From positions 1 to 61,159 of the forward strand of contig NZ_MDEB01000013.1 in assembly GCF_002939945.1 (NCBI RefSeq): a DNA stretch of 61,159 bases, read 5' to 3'. Below the pieces are notes generated by a model that was not told where the DNA came from, did not search any database, and was given only the letters and a program-made list of their open reading frames with translations. Source of the stretch: Xanthomonas arboricola pv. populi. Lineage in GTDB: Bacteria > Pseudomonadota > Gammaproteobacteria > Xanthomonadales > Xanthomonadaceae. Within the stretch, counting starts at the first letter, position 1, and every line of letters begins with the position of its first letter. Position numbers and translations under genes: made by a program. Below, piece after piece: positions 27,572 to 36,520 of this stretch.

Positions 27572-27744
27572 CATAGGGGCCGGTGGTGGGGGTGGTGCGT
27601 GGCTCCGCGGCGCGATGCGCGATCGGCCGCGTTGGTACGGCGCGCTGCTGCAGTGTTGCGTCGTGGCTCCCGGTTACTTAGTCGACGAGCTCGGCGACGC
27701 CTTCATTGCCGACGTAGTGGATGGCGCAACGTCGAACGGCCGTA

Positions 27745-27787
27745 CCCTCATCCGCCCTTCGGGCACCTTCTCCCGAGGGGAGAAGGG
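27745..27787 (+). repeat. Second copy of the ATCCGCCCTTCGGGCACC hairpin repeat
   Basis: It shares the ATCCGCCCTTCGGGCACCTT lead with the block at 5252 and is followed by an imperfect palindrome CCTTCTCCC/GGGGAGAAGG. It lies in the 525-base convergent gap between fabV and kdgK, which holds no recognisable gene. Confidence 0.75.
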
Positions 27788-27970
27788 ATCGGTCCGCGTG
27801 TGGCTCACTGAAGTGGAGCGGGGAACAGATGCAGCGGGCGGCGTGACGGCCGCCCGGTAGGTTTGTTAGCCACGCTTGACCGGATCGCGCCGCTGCGCGC
27901 TGCAGACGCTGCCGCGTTTCAACCAGATGGGGCGACCAGCAGACTGAAGCGCCAGCGCTTTCAGCCCTTG

Positions 27971-28000
27971 CGATTCCCGATTCCCCACTCCCGATTCACC
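27971..28000 (-). repeat. GAATCGGG-type dispersed repeat, copy 3 (inverted)
   Basis: On the minus strand this reads TGAATCGGGAGTGGGGAATC and continues GGGAATCG. It overlaps the stop codon of kdgK, mirroring the copy at the end of fabV. Confidence 0.72.
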
Positions 28001-29018
28001 GCCGCACATCAAACCGCGCATCCCCCACGCAGGCCTGCACATCGGCCACCGACAGCGGATTGAAATCGCCGGGAATCGAGTGCTTCAGGCAGCCTGCCGC
28101 CAGGCCGAAGCGCGCCGTGTCCTCCAGCGACCAGCCTGCGATCAGGCCGTGCAGCACGCCGGCCGCGAAGGCGTCGCCGCCGCCGATGCGGTCGATGATC
28201 GGGGTCAGTTCCTCGCTGGGCGCGCGCGCCACCGCGCCACTGCGCGGCACCAGCATCGCGCCCAGGCTGTGGTGGTCCACGGTGTGCGTCACGCGCTGCG
28301 TGCAGGCCATCAACTGCAGCTGCGGGAATGCGGCAAACGCCTGCTGCGCGGCCGCTTCCACGCGCGCTTCCAGCGTGTCCTGCGGGAATTCGCCGCTCAG
28401 CACCACGCCGATGTCGCGGTAGTCGGCAAACACCACATCCGCACAGGCGAACAGCTGGTGCAGGATGCCGCGCGCATCGCCCTGCCAGCGTTGCCATAGC
28501 TTGGGCCGGTAATTGCCGTCGAACGAGACCTTGACCCCGGCCGCACGCGCCGCGCGTGCGGCCGCCAGCGTGGCCTGCGCCACGTCCGCGCCCAGCGCCG
28601 GGCTGACCCCGGACAGATGCAGCCACTGCACGCCCTCCAGCAGGGCCGGCCAGTCGTAGGCATCGGCCGGGGCCAGCGCAAACGCCGAGTCGGCGCGGTC
28701 GTAGACCACTTCGCTGGGGCGGTGGATCGCGCCGGTGGTCAGGAAATACAGGCCCATGCGGCCGTCCACCCGCCGTACGTGGCGCGTGTCCACGTCGTGG
28801 CGGCGCAATTCGCCCAGCACCGCCGCGCCCAGCGGGTTGTCGGCCACCGTGCTGACCATCGCCACGTCATGGCCGAAATGCGCCAGCGATACGCCGACAT
28901 TGGCCTCGGCCCCGCCGCAATGCACGTCCAGCCGCGGCTGCTGCAGCAGCAGCTCGTGACCAGGCGCCCCCAGGCGCAGCAACAACTCTCCAAAGCACAG
29001 GATACGGGCACGACTCAT
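27996..29018 (-). CDS. kdgK: 2-keto-3-deoxygluconate kinase
   Basis: This cytosolic PfkB-family sugar kinase phosphorylates 2-keto-3-deoxygluconate, the product of pectin (galacturonate) breakdown, for entry to the Entner-Doudoroff pathway. The 340-residue protein has the N-terminal substrate block CGGAEANVGVSLAHFG. It also has the C-terminal ATP/catalytic signature DRIGGGDAFAAGVLHGL with the base aspartate. It begins MSRARILCFGELLLRL. It is divergent from a TonB-dependent receptor of the pectin locus, and both promoters carry a near-identical 18-bp palindrome. Other deoxy-sugar or fructose substrates are possible in PfkB enzymes, but the pectin context supports KdgK. Confidence 0.9.
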   Translation of the reverse strand: MSRARILCFGELLLRLGAPGHELLLQQPRLDVHCGGAEANVGVSLAHFGHDVAMVSTVADNPLGAAVLGELRRHDVDTRHVRRVDGRMGLYFLTTGAIHRPSEVVYDRADSAFALAPADAYDWPALLEGVQWLHLSGVSPALGADVAQATLAAARAARAAGVKVSFDGNYRPKLWQRWQGDARGILHQLFACADVVFADYRDIGVVLSGEFPQDTLEARVEAAAQQAFAAFPQLQLMACTQRVTHTVDHHSLGAMLVPRSGAVARAPSEELTPIIDRIGGGDAFAAGVLHGLIAGWSLEDTARFGLAAGCLKHSIPGDFNPLSVADVQACVGDARFDVRR

Positions 29019-29078
29019 GTGGCAATTACCTCGGCTGTGTGGTGCGTCACGGTGTGGGGGGAACCGCTGCGCGTCAGG

Positions 29079-29096
29079 ATGACCATCGGTGTCATT
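29079..29096. promoter_or_regulatory. LacI/GntR-type operator candidate ahead of kdgK
   Basis: ATGACCATCGGTGTCATT is an imperfect palindrome (ATGAC...GTCAT) 60 bases upstream of the kdgK start. It matches the site at 29234 in 16 of 18 positions. Confidence 0.65.
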
Positions 29097-29233
29097 CTAG
29101 CCGGCGCCGAACGCACCGGACGAGGTCCATGATGCGACGCGCAGTGACCGCATGCACCCCTTTTGTGCAAATTTGGTGACGTTTTCTGCTGCGCTGCAAG
29201 ATGTTACGGGAGGATTCAGCTGGTAACGTCGTT

Positions 29234-29251
29234 TTGACCAGCGGTGTCATT
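29234..29251. promoter_or_regulatory. LacI/GntR-type operator candidate ahead of the first pectin-locus receptor
   Basis: TTGACCAGCGGTGTCATT lies 53 bases before the receptor start at 29305 and is the partner of the site at 29079. The CG centre and TGAC/GTCA arms are typical of LacI-family operators. No LacI gene is in the window. Confidence 0.65.
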
Positions 29252-29304
29252 GCCGCTCGCAACCAGACTTTCATGTTGTTCATGGACCCTTGGGAGGGGA
29301 GGAC

Positions 29305-32085
29305 ATGCAATTTCGCACCACCAGCCGGAAGACACCGGTTACCTTGCTGGCGTTGTCGATCGGCCTTGCGCTGAGCGGCCACCTGGCAGCACAAGAAACC
29401 ACCCAAGCGCCTGCAGAACCGGCCGTCGACCTGGATACCGTCACGGTGACCGGGTACCGCGCCTCGGTGGAAAAGGCCCTGGACATCAAGCGCGGCGAAG
29501 CCGGCGTGGTCGATGCGATTGTCGCCGAGGACATCGGCAAGTTCCCCGACCTCAACCTGGCCGAGTCGCTGCAGCGCATCCCCGGCGTGGTGATCACCCG
29601 TGAGGCCGGCGAAGGCCGCGCCATCTCGGTGCGCGGCCTGGGCCCGGAGTTCACCCGCGTGCGCATCAACGGCATGGAAGCGCTCACCACCGTGGGCGCC
29701 GGCGACCAGAGCGGCGGCACCAACCGCGGCCGCGGCTTCGATTTCAACGTCTTCGCCTCGGACCTGTTCTCTCAGCTGATCGCGCGCAAGACCGCCTCGG
29801 CCGATGTGGAAGAAGGCTCGCTCGGCGCCACCGTCGACCTGCGCACCGCGCGTCCGTTCGACTACAACGGCTTCACCTTCGCCGCCAGCGGCCAGGCCGC
29901 CTACAACGGCATGGCCGAGAAGGCCAACCCGCGCGTGGCCGCGCTGATCGCCAACACCTGGGCCGACAACACCTTTGGCGCCCTGCTGTCGGTGGCCTAT
30001 ACCGAGCGCGAGGTGCTGGAAGAAGGCGCCAACACCGGCCGCTGGGCCAACGGCCCCAGCAACGGCAACTTCAGTGCCGCCTCGCCGTTTGCTGCGGCGC
30101 GCTCGGCCGATGTCTACCACCCGCGCTTCCCGCGTTACACCCAGCAGATCCACGACCAGGAGCGCCTGGGCGTCACCGGCTCGCTACAGTGGAAGCCCAC
30201 AGAGCGCACCACGCTGTCGCTGGATGCGTTGTATTCCAAGATCGACGCCAAGCGCGACGAGCGTTACATCGAAGCGATCTCCTTCAGCCGCAACCGCGAC
30301 GGGCTCACCCCGCGCCGGCCCGAGCGCGACGGCAAGCCGAGCACCATCGTGCGTAACGGCGAGATCCGCAACAACGCGCTGGTCTATGGCGAGTTCGACA
30401 ATGTCGACATCCGCTCGGAAAACCGCCACGACGAGTGGAACACCAAGTTCACCCAGGTCAGCCTGGACCTGGAGCATCGCTTCAACGACGACTTCAGCAT
30501 CAATGCCCGGGCCGGCACCTCGCGCTCGGCGCACGAAAACCCGGTGCAGACCACCATCATCATGGACAAGTACGACGTCGACGGGTACAGCTACGACTAC
30601 CGTGGCAACAGCCGCGCGCCGGTGCTGAACTACGGCATCGACCCGACCAATCCCACCGGCTGGGAACTGGCCGAAATCCGCTTGCGTCCGCAGTCGGTGG
30701 ACAACGACTTCGACACCGGCCAGATCGACTTCAACTGGAACATCAGCCCCGGCTTCCGCCTCAAGGGCGGCGTGCTGGCCAAGAACTACAGCTTCAGCAC
30801 CGTCGAGCTGCGCCGTGCCAACGAACTGGCCGTGCCCACCTTCGCCAACGGCAGCACCATCGTGCCGGCAGACCTGACCGAACAGGCCGGGCTCAAGGGC
30901 ATCAACGGCAGCCCGTCCAGCTGGGTCGTGCCCAACCTGGATGCGGTAGCCGACCTGTTCGGCATCTACAGCAACAGCGGCAGCTTTGCCGTGGCACCGC
31001 GCGTCAACAACAGCCGCAGCGTCGAGGAAAAAGATCGCGGCGTGTGGTTGATGGGCGAGTTCTCCACCGACCTGGGCTCCATCCCGCTGTCGGGCAACTT
31101 CGGCGTGCGCTATGTGCGCACCGAGCAGGAATCCACCGGCTATGCGCTGATCAACAACGCACCGGCGCTGACCACCGTGGGCCGCAAGTACAACAACACG
31201 CTGCCCTCTTTCAACCTGGTCGCCGAGCTGGTGCCTGACCTGTTGTTGCGCCTGGGCGCGGCCAAGGTCATGAGCCGCCCGGGCCTGGGCAGCCTCACCC
31301 CCGGCGTGACCGTGGCGGTGGCTGGTGGTGCGCGCACCGTGGCCGGCGGCAACCCGGATCTGAACCCGATCGAAGCAACCAACGTCGACCTCGGCCTGGA
31401 GTGGTACTTCAACGAAGGCGCCATGCTCGGCGTCGGCCTGTTCTACAAGGACATCGAGAGCTTCATCCAGACCGCGCGCGAAGTGCGTCCGTATTCCAGC
31501 AGCGGCCTGCCGGCCTCGTTGCTGGACGGCACCGGCGCCACCGTCAACGACGACTTCGCCTTCAGCATCCCGCTCAATACCCCGGGCGGCGAATTGAAGG
31601 GCGTGGAAGCCAACTACACCCAGCCCTTCACCTTCCTGCCGGGCAAGTGGGCCAACCTGGGCGTGCAGCTCAACTACACCTGGGTCGATTCGCAGATCCA
31701 GTACCTGGCCAGCAGCGGCGCGCCGGTGATGAAGAACGACCTGCTCGGGCTGTCGCGCTCGTCGTGGAATGCCACGTTGTTCTACGAAGGTGAGTCCTTC
31801 GCCGGGCGCGTGTCGGCCACCAACCGCGACGACTACCTTACCCAGGCACCGGGTGCGGAAACCGGCTTCAACGTCGACGGCGTGCACGGCATGACCGGCA
31901 CCACCATCCTCGACGCCTCGCTGCGCTACAAGATCAGCAAGCAGCTGGAGCTGAGCCTGGAAGGCATCAACCTCACCAACGAAGCTTCCGACGAATGGGT
32001 GTCCTCGCCGCGTACCGGCCAGCTGCCGCTGCAGTACGCCGAAACCGGCCGCCAGTACCTGCTGGGCCTGCGCTACAAGTTCTGA
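29305..32085 (+). CDS. TonB-dependent receptor of the pectin locus (1)
   Basis: This outer-membrane receptor probably imports oligogalacturonides or related pectin fragments. The 926-residue product has a signal peptide (MQFRTTSRKTPVTLLALSIG, cut near LAAQE) and a TonB-box-like DTVTVTGYRAS. The plug (about 50-190) has EDIGKFPDLNLAESLQRIPGV, ISVRGLGPEFTRVRINGM and EGSLGATVDL. A long barrel ends in YLLGLRYKF. This plug signature marks the large carbohydrate-type receptors found in Xanthomonas utilisation loci. The start at 29305 is preceded by GGGAGG; an ATG at 29290 is upstream of it. It is divergent from kdgK with shared operator-like sites. It is paralogous to the next gene, which suggests an old duplication with division of cargo. 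Confidence 0.88.
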   Translation: MQFRTTSRKTPVTLLALSIGLALSGHLAAQETTQAPAEPAVDLDTVTVTGYRASVEKALDIKRGEAGVVDAIVAEDIGKFPDLNLAESLQRIPGVVITREAGEGRAISVRGLGPEFTRVRINGMEALTTVGAGDQSGGTNRGRGFDFNVFASDLFSQLIARKTASADVEEGSLGATVDLRTARPFDYNGFTFAASGQAAYNGMAEKANPRVAALIANTWADNTFGALLSVAYTEREVLEEGANTGRWANGPSNGNFSAASPFAAARSADVYHPRFPRYTQQIHDQERLGVTGSLQWKPTERTTLSLDALYSKIDAKRDERYIEAISFSRNRDGLTPRRPERDGKPSTIVRNGEIRNNALVYGEFDNVDIRSENRHDEWNTKFTQVSLDLEHRFNDDFSINARAGTSRSAHENPVQTTIIMDKYDVDGYSYDYRGNSRAPVLNYGIDPTNPTGWELAEIRLRPQSVDNDFDTGQIDFNWNISPGFRLKGGVLAKNYSFSTVELRRANELAVPTFANGSTIVPADLTEQAGLKGINGSPSSWVVPNLDAVADLFGIYSNSGSFAVAPRVNNSRSVEEKDRGVWLMGEFSTDLGSIPLSGNFGVRYVRTEQESTGYALINNAPALTTVGRKYNNTLPSFNLVAELVPDLLLRLGAAKVMSRPGLGSLTPGVTVAVAGGARTVAGGNPDLNPIEATNVDLGLEWYFNEGAMLGVGLFYKDIESFIQTAREVRPYSSSGLPASLLDGTGATVNDDFAFSIPLNTPGGELKGVEANYTQPFTFLPGKWANLGVQLNYTWVDSQIQYLASSGAPVMKNDLLGLSRSSWNATLFYEGESFAGRVSATNRDDYLTQAPGAETGFNVDGVHGMTGTTILDASLRYKISKQLELSLEGINLTNEASDEWVSSPRTGQLPLQYAETGRQYLLGLRYKF

Positions 32086-32326
32086 GCCGCTGTCCGCCCG
32101 CTGCGCGCATGCGCAGCGGGCCCCGATCCGACGCTTGATCGCTGCGCATGCGCTGGCTTGGTGCACGCATGCAACGCGGTGGGCGTGATGTTTGAAGCGT
32201 CAGGCACCACGCAGCGGACAGTCGCCCGACGACTGCGCAGCGGTGCTGTCGGTCGCTCATGTCGACGCCGATGGCCTTGGGGGCTGAGCGCGTCGTTGCA
32301 GCCAGTGCCATGGAGAGAGCCGCCTC

Positions 32327-35300
32327 ATGCAAGCCCGTTCGTGTCGTCCTGCCTCTGCGGCAGGCGCCTGCCTGTCCGCCGCGCGTCTGTCGGTGGCCAT
32401 CGTCCTGGCCTTGCACGGTGTGAGCGCTGCCGCGCAAACCGTCGGCCCACCGGCCACACCGCCCACCGATGCGGTGGACCTGGACCGCGTGCAGGTCAAG
32501 GCCACCTACCGCGAAAGCCTGCAGCAATCGCTCGATGCCAAGCGCTACAGCGTGGAGCAGGTGGATGCCATCTATGCCGAAGACATCGGCAAGTTTCCCG
32601 ATCTGAACCTGGCCGAATCGATGCAGCGCATCGCCGGCGTCTCCATCGACCGCGAAGGCGGCGAGGGCAAGCAGATCTCGGTGCGCGGCCTGGGCTCGGA
32701 CTTCACCCGCGTGCGCATCAATGGGCTGGAAGCGCTGGCCACCGCCGGCAGCGGCAGCGATGGCGTCAACCGCAGCCGCGGTTTCGACTTCAATACCTTC
32801 GCCTCCGAACTCTTCAGCCGCGTCACCATCAGCAAGACCCAGTCGGCGCAGATGGACGAAGGCTCATTGGGCGCAACGGTCGACCTGCGCGGCTCGCGCC
32901 CGTTCGACTTCGACGGCTTCGAAGCGGCCGCGTCCACCCAATACGGCTACAACGATCTCTCGCGCGAAAAGGACCCGCGTTTTTCCGGCCTGATCAGCAA
33001 CATCTGGGCCGATGGCCGCGTCGGCGCGCTGATGTCGGTGTCCTACAGCGAGCGCCACCTGCGCGAGGAAGGCTACAACCCGGTGCGCTGGGAGCACGGC
33101 AACTACCGCAACTCCAACCAGAGCACCGCCACCAACAACGGCACCTATGGCTTCTGTTCGCCGGTGGGCTACAACCCGCAGACCCCGCGCAACCCGCTGG
33201 CCAACGAAACCCCTGCCGGCATCGGCTCGCAGGCCAACCAGGACCGCAACAACGGCTGGGGCAGCTACGGCATCAGCGCCACCAACTGCGGCACCGGCAT
33301 CGCGCGCCCGGCCAACACCCCGGAGAACATCCAGGCCTACGAAACCGCCACCAACGCCTGGATTCCGCGCTACCCGCGCTACATCCGCACCGACCACGAG
33401 ATCAAGCGCCTGGGCGTCACCGGCGCGCTGCAGTTCAAGGTCAGCGACGACACCCTGCTGAACTTCGACATGCTGTATTCCAAGCTGGACAAGGACCAGC
33501 GCGAAGACTCGGTCGGCGCCAACCTGCACCGCACCGCCAACTTCGGCGGCAAGACCCAGATCGCCGTGCGCGAGGCGCAGGTGGACGACCAGAACCGCCT
33601 CACCTACGGCGTGTTCGACAACGTCGACTTCCGCACCGAATCCAGCAACATCGAAGAATCCACCGAGTTCAAGCAGTTCAGCCTGGACCTGCAGCACCGC
33701 TTCAACGACCAGGTGCGCGTCAATGCATTGGTCGGCCACTCGACCTCGGACTACGAACGCCCCGAGTTTTCGATGGTGAGTTTCGACAACACCAACCTCG
33801 ATGGTTTTGTGTTGGACCGGCGCGGTGGCGGCGATTACCCCAGCATGAGTTTCCCCTTCGATGCGGGTAACCCGAATAACTGGCAGTGGCTGGGCTACGG
33901 CGCAGTGCCGGTCAACAGCAACGGCACCGCGCGCGGCACCAACATCAGCGAGGTGCGGCTCAACCCGCAATCGGTGGGCAACACCTTCGATACCGCCAAG
34001 GTGGATCTGGAATTCAACATCAGCCCCACCTTCACCTTCCGCACCGGGCTGGCCTACAAGAACTACGACATGGACACGTCGGAGTCGCGCAACATTTCCT
34101 ACGGGCGCCTGACGCAGGCCTTGCCGGCCGGTGTGGGCGTGGGCGATTTGAGCACCAACCTGGACGGCTTCGGCCGCAGCTTGAACGGCAGCTTCCCCAC
34201 CACCTGGGTGATTCCGGATTTCCAGAAAGTCGCCGACCTGCTCAACATCAATTGCGACTGCGACACCGGCGTGCCCGGTGGCGACTACCGCCTGGCCGAT
34301 GTCGGCCACTTCGGCTCGTCCAACAACAACTTCGCCGTCAACGAAAAGAGCCTGGGCACCTACCTGCAGCTGGACTTCAACACCGACCTGTGGGGGCGCG
34401 CGCTGCGCGGCAACCTGGGCGTGCGCTATGTGCAGACGCAGATCGCCGCCAGTGGCTATGCCCCGTGCACAGCCACCGCCGCTGGTGCGATTTCGCCCAA
34501 CTGCGAATCGTTCTTCGGCGTGGCCAGCGCCACCGCCGCGGCCGGCGAGCGCCTGCTGGTGCCCACCACGGTCAATCACAACTACCGCGACATCCTGCCC
34601 TCGTTGAACCTGTCCTGGGATGTCAGCGACGAGGTAGTGCTGCGCTTCGGTGCGGCCAAGACCATGGCGCGCCCCACGCTGGCGTATCTGTCGCCCAGCG
34701 TCAGCGGCGGCCCTACGCAGTATTTCGACGACGGGCGCTTCTTCTCGATCAACCTGGGCAACCCCAAGCTGGACCCGTTCCGCTCCACCAACTACGACCT
34801 CAGCGCCGAATGGTATTTCCGCGAGGGCTCGCTGCTGTCGGCGGCGGTGTTCTACAAGGACATCGACAGCTACGTGCAGCGCACCCGCGTGCTCAGCACC
34901 TGGGAAGCGATGGGCTACTCGCTGGACCTGCTGCCGGCAGGCTTCACGCCAGACACCATCTTCAACGTGCAGAGCTACTTCAACACGCCCGGCGGCCCGC
35001 TCAAGGGCTTCGAGCTGACCTACCAGCAGGCCTTCGACTTCCTGCCCGGCTTCTGGCGCAACTTCGGCATCCAGCTCAACTACACCCAGGTCGATTCCAA
35101 GATCAATTACCTGTTCAGTACCGCCGGCAGCAGCAACACCAGCATCACCACCACCGCTACCGAGCGCGACCTGCTCAACCTCTCGCCGCAGTCCTACAAC
35201 GCCACCGTCTATTACGACGACGGCCGCTTCAGTGCGCGCGTGTCCACCAGTTATCGCGATGGCTACATCAACAACATCCTCGCCCAGGAAGACGTCTACG

Positions 35301-35530
35301 ACCTGGATGGCAAGCGCCTGGTCACCGCCGACGTGACCGGCAAATACAGCGTGGAAAACGTGGATTTCAACATGTCCTACAAGCTCAACGACCAGCTGTC
35401 GCTGACGTTTGAGGCCATCAACCTGCTCGACACCCCCGACCGCCGCTACGTCGATTCCACGCTGGAACTGCCCGACAAGTACACCGTCACCGGGCGCCAG
35501 TACTACATCGGCGCGCGCTACAAGTTCTGA
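32327..35530 (+). CDS. TonB-dependent receptor of the pectin locus (2)
   Basis: The 1067-residue outer-membrane receptor has a signal peptide (about residues 1-36, ending AAAQT). The plug closely resembles the preceding receptor (YAEDIGKFPDLNLAESMQRI, QISVRGLGSDFTRVRINGLE, DEGSLGATVDLRGS). The longer barrel ends YYIGARYKF. The roughly 140-residue size difference is made of extra loops in the barrel, for example the Asn-rich stretch around residues 250-340. The pectin methylesterase starts 12 bases downstream, so this receptor and the esterase/lyase genes form one unit. A 241-base gap separates it from the first receptor, with no clear operator seen. Pectin-derived oligosaccharides are the probable ligand, by context. 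Confidence 0.88.
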   Translation: MQARSCRPASAAGACLSAARLSVAIVLALHGVSAAAQTVGPPATPPTDAVDLDRVQVKATYRESLQQSLDAKRYSVEQVDAIYAEDIGKFPDLNLAESMQRIAGVSIDREGGEGKQISVRGLGSDFTRVRINGLEALATAGSGSDGVNRSRGFDFNTFASELFSRVTISKTQSAQMDEGSLGATVDLRGSRPFDFDGFEAAASTQYGYNDLSREKDPRFSGLISNIWADGRVGALMSVSYSERHLREEGYNPVRWEHGNYRNSNQSTATNNGTYGFCSPVGYNPQTPRNPLANETPAGIGSQANQDRNNGWGSYGISATNCGTGIARPANTPENIQAYETATNAWIPRYPRYIRTDHEIKRLGVTGALQFKVSDDTLLNFDMLYSKLDKDQREDSVGANLHRTANFGGKTQIAVREAQVDDQNRLTYGVFDNVDFRTESSNIEESTEFKQFSLDLQHRFNDQVRVNALVGHSTSDYERPEFSMVSFDNTNLDGFVLDRRGGGDYPSMSFPFDAGNPNNWQWLGYGAVPVNSNGTARGTNISEVRLNPQSVGNTFDTAKVDLEFNISPTFTFRTGLAYKNYDMDTSESRNISYGRLTQALPAGVGVGDLSTNLDGFGRSLNGSFPTTWVIPDFQKVADLLNINCDCDTGVPGGDYRLADVGHFGSSNNNFAVNEKSLGTYLQLDFNTDLWGRALRGNLGVRYVQTQIAASGYAPCTATAAGAISPNCESFFGVASATAAAGERLLVPTTVNHNYRDILPSLNLSWDVSDEVVLRFGAAKTMARPTLAYLSPSVSGGPTQYFDDGRFFSINLGNPKLDPFRSTNYDLSAEWYFREGSLLSAAVFYKDIDSYVQRTRVLSTWEAMGYSLDLLPAGFTPDTIFNVQSYFNTPGGPLKGFELTYQQAFDFLPGFWRNFGIQLNYTQVDSKINYLFSTAGSSNTSITTTATERDLLNLSPQSYNATVYYDDGRFSARVSTSYRDGYINNILAQEDVYDLDGKRLVTADVTGKYSVENVDFNMSYKLNDQLSLTFEAINLLDTPDRRYVDSTLELPDKYTVTGRQYYIGARYKF

Positions 35531-35542
35531 CAGGAGAGCGAC

Positions 35543-36520
35543 ATGCAATTGCATCGCAGAACCGTCTTACGTCAGTTGGCCGCCACCGCGTTGGTGGCCG
35601 TGGCAGGCCTGTGCAGCAACGCCGCCATCGCCGCCGACCCGGTCTACACCGTGGCCAAGCAGGGCAGCGCCGGCTACCGCACCGTGCAGGCCGCCATCGA
35701 CGCGGCCGTGCAGGGCGGCAAACGCGCGCAGATCACCATCGGCGCCGGCACGTATCAGGAACTGATCGTGGTGCCGTCCAACGCCCCGGCGCTCAGGCTC
35801 ACCGGCGCCGGCCCCACCCAGACCGTCATCACCTACAACAACTACGCCGCACGCATCAATCCAGCCACCGGCACCGAGTACGGCACCTCCGGTTCGTCCA
35901 GCGTCATCATCGCCGGCAACGACTTCACTGCAGAAAAACTCGCCTTCGGCAATCACGCCGGCCCGGTAGGGCAGGCGGTGGCGGTGCGCGTGGATGGCGA
36001 TCGCGCCGCGTTCCGCAACGTGCGCTTTCTCGGTTATCAAGACACGCTGTATCTGCGCAATCCCACGCTGTCCTACTTTCTGGATTGCTATGTGGAAGGC
36101 ACCGTCGATTTCATCTTCGGCGGCGGCACCGCACTGTTCGAAAACGCCCAGCTGCACTCGCTGGGCGACGGCTACCTCACTGCCGCCTCCACCCCGCAGG
36201 AAAGCGCACACGGCTTCGTGTTCCGCAATGCACGCGTCACCGCTGCCAGCGGCGTATCGCGCGTGTTCCTGGGCCGGCCGTGGCGGCCGTACGCCAGCGT
36301 GAGCTTCATCAGCAGCCAGCTTGGCGCGCACATCGTGCCCGAGGGCTGGAACAACTGGGGCAACACCGCCAACGAGGCCACCGCCCGCTACAGCGAATAC
36401 CAGAGCAGCGGCGCCGGCGCCAACCCGTCGCGCCGGGTCAAGTGGTCGCGTCAGCTCAGCGCCGCGCAAGCCGCCGCGCTGGATCGCAACACCATCCTCG
36501 GCACCTGGAGGCCGTTCTGA
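35543..36520 (+). CDS. Pectin methylesterase (CE8)
   Basis: This secreted enzyme removes methyl esters from homogalacturonan, making it accessible to lyases. The 325-residue product is a right-handed beta-helix esterase. Asp167 is in GYQDTLY, Asp189 in VDFIFGG and Arg245 in LGRPWRPY, with the usual 22-residue spacing between the two aspartates. The N-terminus MQLHRRTVLRQLAATALVAV carries twin arginines before the hydrophobic stretch, suggesting Tat export, with cleavage near AIAAD. It lies 12 bases after a TonB receptor with AGGAG between, and its TGA overlaps the pectate lyase ATG by one base. It is co-expressed with the lyase as the degradative half of the locus. Confidence 0.94.
   Translation: MQLHRRTVLRQLAATALVAVAGLCSNAAIAADPVYTVAKQGSAGYRTVQAAIDAAVQGGKRAQITIGAGTYQELIVVPSNAPALRLTGAGPTQTVITYNNYAARINPATGTEYGTSGSSSVIIAGNDFTAEKLAFGNHAGPVGQAVAVRVDGDRAAFRNVRFLGYQDTLYLRNPTLSYFLDCYVEGTVDFIFGGGTALFENAQLHSLGDGYLTAASTPQESAHGFVFRNARVTAASGVSRVFLGRPWRPYASVSFISSQLGAHIVPEGWNNWGNTANEATARYSEYQSSGAGANPSRRVKWSRQLSAAQAAALDRNTILGTWRPF

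Noticed and set aside
30184..35554. Very long minus-strand frames (660 and 896 codons) opposite the two TonB receptors
   Set aside because: They are antisense shadows of GC-rich genes with Val/Gly/His-rich composition and no domain; the plus-strand receptors are unmistakable.
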